Source: Elusimicrobiota bacterium
GTDB lineage: Bacteria > Ratteibacteria > UBA8468 > B48-G9 > JAFGKM01
Reading direction: 5' to 3'
Length of the DNA stretch: 37,177 nt
Assembly: GCA_012515635.1 (NCBI GenBank)
Contig: JAAYXZ010000004.1
Span: forward strand, 1-37,177
Shown here: in pieces, positions 22,965-33,393 of the stretch
How positions within the stretch are numbered: position 1 is the first letter of the stretch
Layout of the letters: every line of letters begins with the position of its first letter
Notes under the pieces: generated by a model
What the model saw: the letters and a program-made list of their open reading frames with translations, nothing else
What the model was told of the DNA's origin: nothing
The model's database searches: none
Position numbers and translations under genes: made by a program

Positions 22965-23702
22965 TTATCTATTCTCAGAAAGTATAGAGATTAACCAACC
23001 GATACCGATGATAAAAAGCACCAACGCTATTATTTGTGTAGCATAAAGTCCTACAAATGTTAAAACTAAATCGCCTCTTAATATATCCACCACATACCTG
23101 ATAAAGGCGAACCCCAGCAGATAGAAGGAGAACACTATGCCCGGCTTAAGACGTCTCTTAAAAAGTTCTCTTAAAAAAATAAATAACACTATATACAACG
23201 CTGAATAGTATAACTCTGTAGGATGTAATTTATCAGGAGAAAACGGAAACCTCACTCCTGTGAAAAACTCTGTAGGTCTTCCATAGCAACACCCGTTAAA
23301 AAAACATCCGATTCTTCCGATTGCCTGACCTAACGGAGTGGCAAGAGCAATAATATCAAGCATCTCTCTCAGATTAAATCTTTTAATCCTTGAATAGATA
23401 TTAACAAATATCAGAGCGGATATAACCGCACCCTCAATCGCCAGCCCACCGTTTCTTATTCTTATTATGTCAAACGGACGGCGATAATAATATGGAGCAT
23501 GAACAACTATATGCAAAAATCTGCCGCCAATCAACCCCCAGACAATTAACCAGAACAAAAGAGACGAGACAAGTTGCGGTGAATACCCCTGCTTCAGAGA
23601 TTGTCTCTGAAATATAGAGCCGCTCAACAAAACACCCGCCGCCACAAATACCCCATACCAATATATAGCAAAACTACCTATCCGCAGGCACTCCGGATAC
23701 AT
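22965..23702 (-). CDS. lgt: Prolipoprotein diacylglyceryl transferase
   Basis: Lgt adds diacylglycerol from phosphatidylglycerol to the lipobox cysteine, the first step of lipoprotein maturation, in the inner membrane. Seven hydrophobic segments, IYWYGVFVAAG, LIGGRFLHIV, GGLAIEGAV and the signature GQAIGRIGCFFNGCCYG followed by HPTELYYSA identify it. I chose the ATG at 23700-23702 because a GAGG-GAG ribosome site precedes it and family members start just there (MYPECLRIGSFAIYWYG); the frame is open further upstream inside lspA. The gene overlaps lspA by 29 nt, and the two act in succession. Confidence 0.95.
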   Translation of the reverse strand: MYPECLRIGSFAIYWYGVFVAAGVLLSGSIFQRQSLKQGYSPQLVSSLLFWLIVWGLIGGRFLHIVVHAPYYYRRPFDIIRIRNGGLAIEGAVISALIFVNIYSRIKRFNLREMLDIIALATPLGQAIGRIGCFFNGCCYGRPTEFFTGVRFPFSPDKLHPTELYYSALYIVLFIFLRELFKRRLKPGIVFSFYLLGFAFIRYVVDILRGDLVLTFVGLYATQIIALVLFIIGIGWLISILSENR

Positions 23703-24150
23703 ATCTCCCTCTCTTAAAGTAATGGAAAAATATAATGGACACACCCACAACAATCAGTGTATCCGCAAAATTAAAGACGGGCCAGATATGAAAATTAATA
23801 AAATCAATTACTGCCCCTATCCTGATTCTATCTATAAGGTTTCCTATGATACCGCCTTCTATCAATCCCAGCGCAATAATAATCTGCTTATCCTTCACGT
23901 ATTCTTCAAGATACAGAAAAATCCCGACTGCGATAATGACAGAAGCGGCAATAATAATATTTTTTACGTTCAGATTATTGAGAAAACCGAAGCATATGCC
24001 CTTATTTCTGATAAGCGTAAGTGAAAAGTATCTAAATATAGATAAAGAACCGCTCTCTGATAAGAAACCCGCCACAAGATATTTAGAGAACTGGTCTATA
24101 AAGACGGAAAGAAAAACCGTTAAAAAAAACTGCCTGTGTCTATTTTCCAC
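23674..24150 (-). CDS. lspA: Lipoprotein signal peptidase (signal peptidase II)
   Basis: LspA cuts the signal peptide before the diacylated cysteine. The 158 residues hold four membrane segments and the family boxes IDQFSKYLV, IRNKGICFGFL, the catalytic aspartates in GGIIGNLIDRIRIGAVIDFINFH (long block near 98-120) and NFADTLIVVG. The start is GTG at 24148-24150, with GGAAAAAGG just before it, and overlaps the upstream zinc-finger gene by 11 nt. It directly precedes lgt, so two of the three lipoprotein maturation enzymes are co-expressed. Confidence 0.95.
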   Translation of the reverse strand: MENRHRQFFLTVFLSVFIDQFSKYLVAGFLSESGSLSIFRYFSLTLIRNKGICFGFLNNLNVKNIIIAASVIIAVGIFLYLEEYVKDKQIIIALGLIEGGIIGNLIDRIRIGAVIDFINFHIWPVFNFADTLIVVGVSIIFFHYFKRGRYVSGVPADR

Positions 24151-24493
24151 CTTTTTCCTTTTCTCTCTGACATTTTATGCAATATCGGGCATAAGGCAGC
24201 GCTTTTAATCTCGTAATGGATATCTTCTTACTGCATTCTTCACAGATGCCATATGTATTTTTTTCTATCTTGTCTATGGAGATATTGATATTTTTAAGTA
24301 TCTTTGCTTCCTCATCGGAGATATCTATGCCCAACCCTTTACCAAATTCATCTGTTCCATAATCCGCTATATGGGTAGGAATACCTTTTTCGCTGGTCCC
24401 TATACCTTCCCTGAGATACCCCAGATTCTTAAAAACACGTTCTTTCTTCTTGTTCAGGAGTTCAAGGAAATACTTCTTTTCTTTTTTATTCAT
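24140..24493 (-). CDS. DksA/TraR-family zinc-finger protein
   Basis: Proteins of this family enter the secondary channel of RNA polymerase and alter promoter choice, often with ppGpp. The 117 residues show an N-terminal coiled coil (7-35 and 60-80), an acidic tip with HIADYGTDEF (41-50), and a C4 zinc finger (Cys84, Cys87, Cys105, Cys108). The domain order matches the DksA/YteA group more than short TraR. The ATG at 24491-24493 was chosen because AGGAGG lies 6 nt upstream. It starts 10 nt after archease. Whether it has true DksA function cannot be told from sequence. Confidence 0.85.
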   Translation of the reverse strand: MNKKEKKYFLELLNKKKERVFKNLGYLREGIGTSEKGIPTHIADYGTDEFGKGLGIDISDEEAKILKNINISIDKIEKNTYGICEECSKKISITRLKALPYARYCIKCQREKEKGGK

Positions 24494-24503
24494 TGTTTTC
24501 CTC

Positions 24504-24914
24504 CTAAATATCAAAGATTATCTCTGATACAAAGGTCCCTTTTTCTTCCTCTGCAATCCTGAGATTATGGTATGTCGCCGCTTTTATCTCTCTCTCTACC
24601 GATATGCTCTTTCCTGTCATCTCGCACAACAGGTTTAACCCTTCTTTTTTCTTTCCAATGGATAGTCGTGTTATCTTTCCACCCATCTTTTCCATCTCCA
24701 TATAATATATCAATTCGTTCAAAAACTTAACAAGCAACTCTTCCATTGTCAGGGACGTCAGTTCTATCTTTGCCGTTTTCCCTTCCCCCGCATATTTAAC
24801 TCCCGCAAGGTAATAGAGCAGTTCTGCGGCATTAAGAAATAACTCTATAACGTCCCTTCCGTATACCCGACCTCCTATATCCGCCGTATGTTCCAAAACT
24901 TCAAAGTTCTTCAT
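24504..24914 (-). CDS. Archease family protein
   Basis: Archease is a small cofactor that promotes guanylylation of the RNA ligase RtcB and helps it turn over. The 136-residue chain starts with the signature [16 protein letters not shown] (metal Asp12), continues with [12 protein letters not shown] and [15 protein letters not shown], and ends with [11 protein letters not shown] and a C-terminal acidic EIIFDI. The start overlaps gyrA by 14 nt. RtcB is not in the window, although archease genes are often near it. The gyrA context suggests only co-expression. Confidence 0.9.
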   Translation of the reverse strand: MKNFEVLEHTADIGGRVYGRDVIELFLNAAELLYYLAGVKYAGEGKTAKIELTSLTMEELLVKFLNELIYYMEMEKMGGKITRLSIGKKKEGLNLLCEMTGKSISVEREIKAATYHNLRIAEEEKGTFVSEIIFDI

Positions 24915-27351
24915 TGTCCGTTGATATCAACGCCATATCAACTATAGCATCACCCTGAGCAAGATTAATCAACTTAACGCCATAGGTGTTTCTTCCTACA
25001 GCCCTGATATCATCAACCTTCATACGTATAATAATCCCTTTTACGGTAATAAGCATCATTTCTTCACCGGGTTTTACAGATTTAATACCCACCACATAGC
25101 CGTTCCTTCCCCCTGTTTTTATATCTATAATCCCCTTGCCGCCTCTGTGCTGCCGCCTATAATGGTGAGCCATAGTCCGTTTACCAAACCCTTTGGAGGT
25201 GGCTGTGAAAAACGACCTCTCTTTTTCGTCCTGCTGACATATCTCGCTTCCGATAACTTCACCGCCTTCCTTTTTACTAAATCTTATCCCTATCACGCCA
25301 ATAGCAGACCTGCCGACGGACTTCACCTCTTGCTCAGAGAACCTTATGCTGAGTCCTTGTTTGGAACTCAAAATCACGTCCTGATGGCCATCTGTTAAAT
25401 GAACACTGATAAGTTTATCTTTCTCTTTCAGACCAATCCCTATAATACCGCCTTTCCTTGGTCTGCTATACGCTGTTAACAGCGTCTTCTTCACCATCCC
25501 TCTTTTGGTAACCATAAGTAGAAAACTATTCTCTGAAAACTCCTTTACAGGTATTACCGCTGATATTTTTTCTCCAGGGTCTATCCTCAAAAGATTTACG
25601 ATGGGTCTCCCTTTAGCATTCCTCCCTGCCTCCGGTATTAAATACCCCCTTAACCAATGAACCATTCCCTTCTCTGTAAAGAAAAGAATTGTATCCACCG
25701 TAGAACAAACAAACAGGTGCTTGACAAAGTCCTCCTCTTTCGTCTTTATCCCAATCATTCCCTTGCCGCCCCTGCGCTGTCTTCTGTATGCATCCAAGGG
25801 AGCCCTCTTGATGTACCCTTCAGAAGAGACGGTAACCACTATATCTTCGGGCCTTACAAGGTCCAGTTCATCAAACGCCTCAATCGGTCCCGCTATCTCT
25901 GTCTTCCTTTTGTCTCCATACTTTTTCTGAATCTCCTTGAGCTCCTGTTTTATCATCTCTCTTACTTTTGCTTCGCTGGCAAGTATCTCGTTCAATTCCT
26001 TAATTGTCTTTTTAAGTTGCTCTTTTTCCTCTATTATCTTTTCTCTTTCCAGCCCTGTAAGCCGTGAAAGCGGCATAGACAAAACTGCCTGCGCCTGTTT
26101 TTCACTCATTTTGAATTTTTTGACAAGGCCGGCTTTTGCCTCTTCCACTGTCTTTGAATTTCTAATCAGAGTGATTACCTTGTCAAGATTATCCAACGCA
26201 ATGATAAGTCCTGAAACAATATGGTCTCTCTCCTCTGCCTTGCGGAGTTCGTAACTTGTGCGCCTAAGGATAATCTCCTTTCTGTGCTCCAAAAAGAACT
26301 CCAACATCTGTTTTATATTAAGAAGTTTCGGTTGTTGATTGACAAGCGCAAGATTGATTATTCCAAAAGATGACTGAAGAGCCGTGTATTTGTATAACTG
26401 ATTTATAATGATATCTACATTCTCGCCTCTGCGAACCTCCAGCACTACTCTCATTCCATCTTTATCCGACTCATCCCTAACCTCAGTAATACCGTTTATC
26501 TTGTTTGCATTTACAAGTTCCGCTATCTGCTCCACAAGCCGTGATTTATTCACTTCATACGGAATCTCTTTTATAATAATCGCCTCTTTTTTCTTGCCGC
26601 TGTCTTCCTCTACATCTATTTTTCCCCTTATCTTTATTATTCCCTTGCCTGTTGTATACGCTGAGATTATCCCCTCTCTACCGCAGATATGCCCGCCTGT
26701 AGGAAAATCAGGACCGGGCAGAAACTCCATAATCTCTTCTATTGTAATATCCGGGTTATCCACAACATTTATTAACGCCTTCACTACTTCATTAAGATTG
26801 TGCGGAGGGATATTGGTCGCCATACCAACAGCAATACCTGACGAACCATTGACAAGCAGGTTAGGTATTCTACTGGGCAGAACCACCGGCTCTACAAGAG
26901 ATTCATCAAAGTTCGGGGTGAAATCCACAGTATCTTTCTCTATATCCGCAAGCATCTCCATTGCCAGATGGGTCAAGCGCGCCTCAGTATATCGCATAGC
27001 AGCAGGAGGATCCCCGTCTATTGAGCCAAAGTTCCCCTGCCCTTTAACCATCGGATATCTTAGTGAAAAATCCTGCGTCATTCTTGCAATGGATTCATAT
27101 ATAGGAGCATCGCCGTGAGGGTGGAATTTTCCCATAACCTCACCAACTATTCTTGCGGACTTTTTAAATGGTTTACTCGGTTCAACGCCAAGTTCCAACA
27201 TACCATATAATATCCTTCTGTGAACAGGTTTAAGACCGTCTCTCACATCAGGCAAAGCCCTCCCGATGATTACGCTCATAGCGTAATCAATATATGAGGT
27301 CTTCATCTCTTCTTCAACGCCAATCGGTACAATTTTCTCTTCTTCGCCCAT
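24901..27351 (-). CDS. gyrA: DNA gyrase subunit A
   Basis: GyrA cuts and rejoins DNA in the type-IIA topoisomerase that introduces negative supercoils. The 816 residues show the winged-helix/tower domain with catalytic Tyr121 in [10 protein letters not shown], the C-gate coiled coil, and a six-blade C-terminal pinwheel carrying the GyrA box QRRGGKG near 520 and related QHRGGKG. The presence of this box favours gyrase over topoisomerase IV. The quinolone-resistance region reads [10 protein letters not shown], so the position of E. coli Ser83 is Ala and Asp87 is Glu. AGGAG lies 6 nt before the ATG. It follows gyrB by 40 nt, a common adjacent pair. Confidence 0.97.
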   Translation of the reverse strand: MGEEEKIVPIGVEEEMKTSYIDYAMSVIIGRALPDVRDGLKPVHRRILYGMLELGVEPSKPFKKSARIVGEVMGKFHPHGDAPIYESIARMTQDFSLRYPMVKGQGNFGSIDGDPPAAMRYTEARLTHLAMEMLADIEKDTVDFTPNFDESLVEPVVLPSRIPNLLVNGSSGIAVGMATNIPPHNLNEVVKALINVVDNPDITIEEIMEFLPGPDFPTGGHICGREGIISAYTTGKGIIKIRGKIDVEEDSGKKKEAIIIKEIPYEVNKSRLVEQIAELVNANKINGITEVRDESDKDGMRVVLEVRRGENVDIIINQLYKYTALQSSFGIINLALVNQQPKLLNIKQMLEFFLEHRKEIILRRTSYELRKAEERDHIVSGLIIALDNLDKVITLIRNSKTVEEAKAGLVKKFKMSEKQAQAVLSMPLSRLTGLEREKIIEEKEQLKKTIKELNEILASEAKVREMIKQELKEIQKKYGDKRKTEIAGPIEAFDELDLVRPEDIVVTVSSEGYIKRAPLDAYRRQRRGGKGMIGIKTKEEDFVKHLFVCSTVDTILFFTEKGMVHWLRGYLIPEAGRNAKGRPIVNLLRIDPGEKISAVIPVKEFSENSFLLMVTKRGMVKKTLLTAYSRPRKGGIIGIGLKEKDKLISVHLTDGHQDVILSSKQGLSIRFSEQEVKSVGRSAIGVIGIRFSKKEGGEVIGSEICQQDEKERSFFTATSKGFGKRTMAHHYRRQHRGGKGIIDIKTGGRNGYVVGIKSVKPGEEMMLITVKGIIIRMKVDDIRAVGRNTYGVKLINLAQGDAIVDMALISTDNEEL

Positions 27352-27391
27352 CTATTTCTCCTAAATGTTCCTTTTCTTTAAGTTTTTTTAC

Positions 27392-29767
27392 TTATACATC
27401 CAGATTCTTAACCTCTTTGGCATACCTCTCTATAAACTCCCTTCTCGGCTCCACGGCATCTCCCATTAGCACGGTAAACACATCCTCTGCCTTCACAGCA
27501 TCCTCTATGGTAACAAGTTTCATCCTTCTTATCTTTGGGTCCATGGTGGTCTCCCACAACTGATGGGGATTCATCTCTCCAAGCCCTTTATATCTCTGAA
27601 CAGAGAGCCCTTTTTTCCCTTTGTTTTGAATAACTTCGTGGAGTGCCGTTAAATTAAAAACCTCTTTCTTATCGGTATCATTTTCTTCTATCGTAAAGAC
27701 ATTTTCCAACGGCTCTTCTATCTTAACGGCATTCTCTTCCATCCATTTAAAGATTTTCTCAATATCTCTTGCCTCGTAAATCTCCACCATCTTGTAATCT
27801 TGCTCCTCGCCTGAAAAAAGGTCTATATGGTTTTTATTGTTTTTTGCCATAAAATCGGAGAGTTCTTTATCTGTCGCAAAAAACTTGTTTTCATCTTTAT
27901 GCTTTACGAGATATATCGGGATTTTTTTCTTGGACTTCCAGTAATTGAATATATCTGCCGAATTGATTCCCTTGTTCTCCAAACTCTGCAAAATATCCAC
28001 CATCCTCTTGCTAAAAGTCTCTATTTTATGCATATTATCAGTTATGTCTATCTGCTTGTTACCTGCTTTTCCCGCAAAGATTTTTATGTTTTCCTTTGCC
28101 ATTTGAACTAAAATCTTGTCCATCTCGGCTTCCGTCTCCACATAAAACTCTTTCCTGCCCTTTTTTACTTTATATAGCGGCGGTTGCGCAATATAAACAT
28201 AACCCTGCTTTATTAAATCCGCCATCTGTCTGTAAAAAAATGTCAGAAGAAGGGTTCGGATATGGGCCCCATCAATATCTGCATCCGTCATTATAATAAC
28301 TCTCCTATATCTTGACTTTGAAGCGTCAAAATCCTCGCCTACTCCCCCTCCTATAGCGCTTATCATCATCCGTATTTCCTCGTTATTTAAGACCTTCTCT
28401 AAAGATGCTTTTTCCGCATTGATAATTTTACCTTTCAATGGAAGTATTGCCTGAAAAAACCGGTCTCTTCCCTGTTTGGCGCTTCCACCCGCAGAGTCCC
28501 CCTCAACAATAAACAGTTCTCTCTTTTCCGGGTCTTTGATAGTGCAATCAGCCAACTTACCCGGTAAAGCCCCTGTCTCCGTTAATTTTTTACGTGTCAG
28601 TTCTCTTGCTTTTCTTGCGGCATCTCTTGCCTTTGCCGTCATAATACATTTATTGATTACTTCACGGGCAACCTCAGGGTTCTCTTCAAGATAGGTGAGT
28701 ACCTGTTCTGTAGTTATGCCTTCCACAAAAAAACGTATCTTTGAGTTCCCTAACTTTGTCTTTGTCTGCCCTTCAAACTGGGGTTCTGCCACTTTTACGC
28801 TTATAACGGCAGTCAATCCTTCCCTTACATCCTCCCCTGCAAGCGGCGAATCTTCCAAAAAACCGTTGTTTTTTCCGTATTCGTTTATTGCTCTGGTAAG
28901 CCCGCCTCTGAATCCGGCAAGATGAGTGCCCCCCTCTTTTGTATTGACATTATTGGCAAACGACAACACTGTCTCGCTATAACCGTCATTATACTGAAAA
29001 GATATCTCTACCTCTCCTTCTTCCGTGTTTTTCTTAAAATACAACGGAGGGGAAGAAAGAACTTTTTTGTTTCTGTTTAAGTGCTCCACAAAAGATATCA
29101 GTCCGCCCTCAAAATGGTACTCCTCTTTTGTTTTTTTTCTTTCATCTGAAAAGACGATTTTTATCCCTGCATTGAGAAACGCCAATTCCCGTATTCTGCC
29201 CGAAAGAATGCTATCGTCAAACTCTGTGATTTCAAATATCTCTTCGTCAGGCTTGAATGTTACCTTTGTCCCTGTGCTTTTTGTCTTACCTACCTCCGTG
29301 GGCGCTGTAACAGGTTTGCCTCTTTCGTATCTCTGCCTATACACCTTACCATCCCGCTTAACTTCCACCTCAAGCCATTCTGAAAGCGCATTAACAACAG
29401 AGACACCAACTCCATGCAGTCCACCTGAAACTCTGTATGCTTTTTTGTCAAACTTGCCTCCTGCGTGGAGCACTGTCATAATAACCTCCAACGCAGGCCG
29501 CTTCTCTATCTTATGCATATCCACAGGGATACCCCGCCCATTATCCGCAACACTGACACTGTTATCCGTGTGAATTGTAACTGTTATTTCATCGCAACAT
29601 CCCGCCATCGCTTCATCAATTCCGTTATCTATTACCTCATAGACAAGGTGATGGAGGCCTGATATGGATGTATCTCCGATATACATAGCGGGTCTTTTTC
29701 TGACCGCTTCTATACCGCCCAATACCTGAATAGTCGTTGCATCATACGTCTGCTGTTTTCTTTCCAT
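27392..29767 (-). CDS. gyrB: DNA gyrase subunit B
   Basis: GyrB supplies the ATPase and TOPRIM parts of gyrase. I chose the ATG at 29765-29767 ([18 protein letters not shown]), which starts where family members do and has GGAGGG and GAGAG upstream; the upstream extension lacks similarity. The product is 791 residues. ATPase motifs are [23 protein letters not shown] and [14 protein letters not shown]. The TOPRIM motifs are [15 protein letters not shown] and [12 protein letters not shown], and [11 protein letters not shown] is near the end. An insert of about 150 residues lies after the DIDGAHI region, as in GyrB of proteobacterial type, explaining the length. A strong promoter lies upstream. 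Confidence 0.97.
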   Translation of the reverse strand: MERKQQTYDATTIQVLGGIEAVRKRPAMYIGDTSISGLHHLVYEVIDNGIDEAMAGCCDEITVTIHTDNSVSVADNGRGIPVDMHKIEKRPALEVIMTVLHAGGKFDKKAYRVSGGLHGVGVSVVNALSEWLEVEVKRDGKVYRQRYERGKPVTAPTEVGKTKSTGTKVTFKPDEEIFEITEFDDSILSGRIRELAFLNAGIKIVFSDERKKTKEEYHFEGGLISFVEHLNRNKKVLSSPPLYFKKNTEEGEVEISFQYNDGYSETVLSFANNVNTKEGGTHLAGFRGGLTRAINEYGKNNGFLEDSPLAGEDVREGLTAVISVKVAEPQFEGQTKTKLGNSKIRFFVEGITTEQVLTYLEENPEVAREVINKCIMTAKARDAARKARELTRKKLTETGALPGKLADCTIKDPEKRELFIVEGDSAGGSAKQGRDRFFQAILPLKGKIINAEKASLEKVLNNEEIRMMISAIGGGVGEDFDASKSRYRRVIIMTDADIDGAHIRTLLLTFFYRQMADLIKQGYVYIAQPPLYKVKKGRKEFYVETEAEMDKILVQMAKENIKIFAGKAGNKQIDITDNMHKIETFSKRMVDILQSLENKGINSADIFNYWKSKKKIPIYLVKHKDENKFFATDKELSDFMAKNNKNHIDLFSGEEQDYKMVEIYEARDIEKIFKWMEENAVKIEEPLENVFTIEENDTDKKEVFNLTALHEVIQNKGKKGLSVQRYKGLGEMNPHQLWETTMDPKIRRMKLVTIEDAVKAEDVFTVLMGDAVEPRREFIERYAKEVKNLDV

Positions 29768-29804
29768 TTTGCTCTCTTTCCCTCCTGTATTAAATAAACA
29801 ATAT

Positions 29805-29833
29805 ATGATATAACTTTTATCCTGTTTTGTCAA
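29805..29833 (-). promoter_or_regulatory. Promoter for gyrB and the downstream run
   Basis: TTGACA (29828-29833), 17 nt and TATCAT (29805-29810) on the minus strand, with transcription expected near 29798 and a leader of about 30 nt. It may drive gyrB through clpB. The remaining gap to 30026 is AT-rich and shows no gene. Confidence 0.7.
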
Positions 29834-30026
29834 TAAATTTTTATCTGTTTTTGCTTGATAAAACTGCAGAAATTGAGGCATACCGATAATGCCTTGTGCA
29901 TGAAAAAAATAAAGAAATTTATGTGGACAAAATAGAAAGTTATTTCCCTTCTCTATCAGAAGAAAATAAGGATAAATTCATAGGGAAAAGGGTATGAACT
30001 CGTTATATGTCATTTTATGCGCGTTA

Positions 30027-31952
30027 TTATATCCAGAACACGGGGTTGCCCACTTTCCCTGTGAACAGGTCCACAATAAACCATACCCCTGCACAGGTAT
30101 ACATCCCCAAGGGAAGCCCAAGGAAGAAATACTTCACCTTATCATATACCTGCACCCCTGCATAACGCATAATCAACGATTTTATCATCCACGTAATGAA
30201 TATTGAAAACCACAACGCGTCAATCCATACCACAGGCGCTATAACAAGACCGATTGGATGGAACGGCCACCATAAGAAGTGTTGGCGCATAAATACAAAC
30301 AGCCACATAGTAGAAGCGCCGATAATTCTGGATATCCATCCTATCTTATTGGGCGCTGTCTGCGACCGTATCATTTCAGCGACATATTGATATGGAGATA
30401 CAACATTGCCACGGAAATACCAGGCATCCATATTGATACCGCCGTGTTTATACCCAAGATATAATTGTAAGACAAGGGTTACTATAATATTAACGATTAT
30501 CGCGCACATTATCGCCCAGAATAAGCCATAACTGTTCTTTTTTCTGTCACTGCTCATCTTAAGCCCCATAGAGACAGAGGAGAGCGGAAAAGTTCTTAAA
30601 TCAGCGGCATAGACATACGTCATGCCCAATGCAACAATAGCCATAGGCGTGAGATGGGCAGAACCAAAAGCAGAGACAATCTGCGCCGAGGCGATGGAAG
30701 TAGCAACAAGAGTAGGGATACCCCCTTCGCATACAACACGGGTCAGTATAAACCATATAATAAACGCGCCTATTAAAAACAGAACAGCAACATACCATTC
30801 CATACCTGAGACAATAAGCCACCCTGTTAGGAACAATGACCCGAACACAAGCCCCCAGAATGCCGTCTTATAACTCATAACCTCATCAGAATCATCTACC
30901 TGTTTTTTGCCCGTTGCTCCCTGCCATACATCCTTTAAATGCGCCCTTGACAGCCATAAGCTGTAAGCCACCATCACCACCATCGCACCCATGCCGAAGT
31001 GATTGATAATCGGCTCTCCTGCGGATCCGTATATGCCGACATTCTCCGGACTCGCTATACCCATAATACCAAAACTTCCCCGTATTATTCTAAATATAAT
31101 ATTAAAAAACCATACAGAGAAAAGAACATTCAGGTTAACAAAAAAAGTGAACCCTATGACCGGAAAACTTATTCTAAAAGGAAGCCCTATCGTTCTCCTG
31201 AATATCAATATCTCCCGAACAAGTTCAACCTTCGGAAACAGGGGGAAATAGGAGTTGAGCGCAGTGGTGCTCCCTATTATAAAAGGTATTGCAAACCCTA
31301 TCCACATAAGCGGATTTTTGAAAAAGGGAGGAACCTTCCCCTTGTTATTGGATTCTTTCACCATCTCCTGCGGCAATATCGTTAACGGATAGACAAGACG
31401 CTCCTTTTCTACCCACTGTTTTCTAAGTATAGACGCAACACAGAACATAACAAAATAGAGGATAAGGATAAACGGTATCCATACAGCAAGCGGTCTTAAC
31501 CAGGCGACCCAAGGAACCTTCATACCTGAAGGAAGCCCTTCAAAAAAATATCTTGCGGCATTTGCGTCTGTAACTATGAGGAACTTTTTCAAATGCGGAA
31601 AGATAAGGGTGTTCCATTGATTTTCAGGTGAGGCATAATACATAGGACCTGATATAATAGGAAGAATCTGGCTTCCAAACCCCATCTCTGTTACAGACGA
31701 GGCAACAAGCATCATTATATATATCAACAACATCTCTCCCGAAGCAAAAGCAAGTTTAGGGTTTACAACCTTTAACAATGTGTTGACAATAAAGACAAGC
31801 AAAAAGAACAAGAATATACCACCTGCCGGCATATGGTCTATAGCCATATAAGAACTATGAGTAATATTGGTGGAATACTGCGCTAAGAAAGCGATGACGA
31901 CTGAAAGCAAAATCCCTGTAATAAATGCACGTCTGGTAAGGAATTTATCCAC
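30027..31952 (-). CDS. DUF6785/DUF6784-type OPT-like membrane protein
   Basis: This 641-residue integral membrane protein has about 14 hydrophobic segments and resembles the uncharacterised DUF6785 (N-terminal) and DUF6784 (C-terminal) families, thought to be related to OPT transporters. Visible landmarks are FLTRRAFITGILLSVV at the start, WVEKERLVYPLTILPQEM (OPT-like signature), VVCEGGIPTLVATSIASAQ, and the late FLWWPFHPIGLVI. The start is GTG at 31950-31952, with AGGAGG 5 nt upstream; an overlapping ATG is out of frame. Its ribosome site is built from the last codons of gatA, so it is tightly coupled to that gene. Substrate is unknown. Confidence 0.7.
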   Translation of the reverse strand: MDKFLTRRAFITGILLSVVIAFLAQYSTNITHSSYMAIDHMPAGGIFLFFLLVFIVNTLLKVVNPKLAFASGEMLLIYIMMLVASSVTEMGFGSQILPIISGPMYYASPENQWNTLIFPHLKKFLIVTDANAARYFFEGLPSGMKVPWVAWLRPLAVWIPFILILYFVMFCVASILRKQWVEKERLVYPLTILPQEMVKESNNKGKVPPFFKNPLMWIGFAIPFIIGSTTALNSYFPLFPKVELVREILIFRRTIGLPFRISFPVIGFTFFVNLNVLFSVWFFNIIFRIIRGSFGIMGIASPENVGIYGSAGEPIINHFGMGAMVVMVAYSLWLSRAHLKDVWQGATGKKQVDDSDEVMSYKTAFWGLVFGSLFLTGWLIVSGMEWYVAVLFLIGAFIIWFILTRVVCEGGIPTLVATSIASAQIVSAFGSAHLTPMAIVALGMTYVYAADLRTFPLSSVSMGLKMSSDRKKNSYGLFWAIMCAIIVNIIVTLVLQLYLGYKHGGINMDAWYFRGNVVSPYQYVAEMIRSQTAPNKIGWISRIIGASTMWLFVFMRQHFLWWPFHPIGLVIAPVVWIDALWFSIFITWMIKSLIMRYAGVQVYDKVKYFFLGLPLGMYTCAGVWFIVDLFTGKVGNPVFWI

Positions 31953-31953
31953 A

Positions 31954-33387
31954 TTATCCTCCTTTTAAACACCTTTCAATAAAAGAAGCCATCCCTATAA
32001 TCCTGTCTTCCCTGAAATGCGGGGCGATTATCTGTAATCCAACAGGAAGTTTATCTATAAAACCCGCAGGTATGCTAACAGCAGGCAATCCCGCTAAATT
32101 TACATTTGCGGTAAATATATCTGAGAGATACATCTTTAAAGGTTCGGACTTTTCTCCAAATCTAAAAGGCAGTTCCGTAGTGGTAGGAGTAATAATGACA
32201 TCCACCTCTTTAAACGCTTCCGTGAAATCTTTTTTTATAAGTGTTCTTATCTTCTTTGCCTTAAGATAAAACGGTTCATAGTAATCCACAGAAAGCATAC
32301 AGGCGCCAAGCATAATCCTTCTTTTTACCTCTGGGCCAAGCCCCGCTCCTCTGGTATTGGCATACATCTGATAAAGTTCTGTATAATCCTCGCTTCTAAA
32401 CCCATATTTTACTCCGTCAAATCTGGCAAGGTTGGAGAGAGATTCAGCAGAGACGAGGATATTATATACCGCCATTCCGTATTCAGCATGCGGAAGAGGA
32501 ATTGTTTTTACAGTCATTCCCGCATCCCTCAATTTTTCTATGGACTCTGCAACCCTTTCTTTAATTCTGCTGTCTATATCCGATACCAAATCTTTGTCAG
32601 GTATGCCTATCTTTAAATTTTTTGCATCTTTATCCAGAAAGGTCGTATAATCGGGCACATCTATATCAACGGATGTTGAATCCTTCTCGTCCTGCCCAGA
32701 GACAACATTCATCATTATTGCCGCGTCTCTCACATCCTTAGTAAAAAAGCCTATCTGGTCCAGCGAAGAGGCAGTGGCAACTAATCCATACCTTGAAACC
32801 CTTCCATATGTGGGTTTTAAGCCGACCACCCCGCAGAAAGCCGCAGGTTGCCTGACAGACCCGCCTGAATCAGACCCCAGCGCAGAAAAGCACAGGCGGG
32901 CAGATACTGCCGCCGCTGAACCGCCCGAAGAACCGCCCGGAACCCGCTGTAAATCAAATGGGTTTCTGGTTGAGCCAAAGATAGAATTCTCTGTGGAAGA
33001 GCCAAAAGCAAACTCATCCATATTTGTCTTGCCTAAAACAATAGCGCCCTCTTCTTTGATTTTTTCTATAACTGTAGCGTTATATGGCGAATAAAAATTT
33101 TCTAGCATTTTGGAAGCGCAGGTTGTGGGCATACCTTTTACACATATATTATCTTTCACTGCAACGGGGATTCCTGCCAGCGCCCCCGGGTCTTCTCCTT
33201 TTGCAATCTTTTCATCCATCTCTTTTGCTTCTTCAACAGCATGCGGATTTACGGAGATATAACTATGCAGCTCTTTGTCTTTATTATTAATCTCTGTTAT
33301 CAGCTGTTCGGTTATTTCTACAGAGGAGACCTCTTTTCTTTTAATTAATTCTGTCGCTTCCCATATCGTCAGGTTCAAAATATTCAT
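31954..33387 (-). CDS. gatA: Glutamyl-tRNA(Gln)/aspartyl-tRNA(Asn) amidotransferase subunit A
   Basis: GatA hydrolyses glutamine and passes ammonia to GatB to convert misacylated Glu-tRNA(Gln) or Asp-tRNA(Asn). The 477 residues have the amidase signature: the catalytic lysine in GIPVAVKDNI, the GGSSGGSAAAV block and the serine pair in GSDSGGSVRQPAAFCG, then GLKPTYGRVSRYG, typical of GatA and not of general amidases. The start follows AAGGA. It lies 6 nt after the LeuC-like gene; gatB and gatC are not in the window. Its terminal KGG-stop codons carry the ribosome site of the next gene. Confidence 0.95.
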   Translation of the reverse strand: MNILNLTIWEATELIKRKEVSSVEITEQLITEINNKDKELHSYISVNPHAVEEAKEMDEKIAKGEDPGALAGIPVAVKDNICVKGMPTTCASKMLENFYSPYNATVIEKIKEEGAIVLGKTNMDEFAFGSSTENSIFGSTRNPFDLQRVPGGSSGGSAAAVSARLCFSALGSDSGGSVRQPAAFCGVVGLKPTYGRVSRYGLVATASSLDQIGFFTKDVRDAAIMMNVVSGQDEKDSTSVDIDVPDYTTFLDKDAKNLKIGIPDKDLVSDIDSRIKERVAESIEKLRDAGMTVKTIPLPHAEYGMAVYNILVSAESLSNLARFDGVKYGFRSEDYTELYQMYANTRGAGLGPEVKRRIMLGACMLSVDYYEPFYLKAKKIRTLIKKDFTEAFKEVDVIITPTTTELPFRFGEKSEPLKMYLSDIFTANVNLAGLPAVSIPAGFIDKLPVGLQIIAPHFREDRIIGMASFIERCLKGG

Positions 33388-33393
33388 TTTCCT

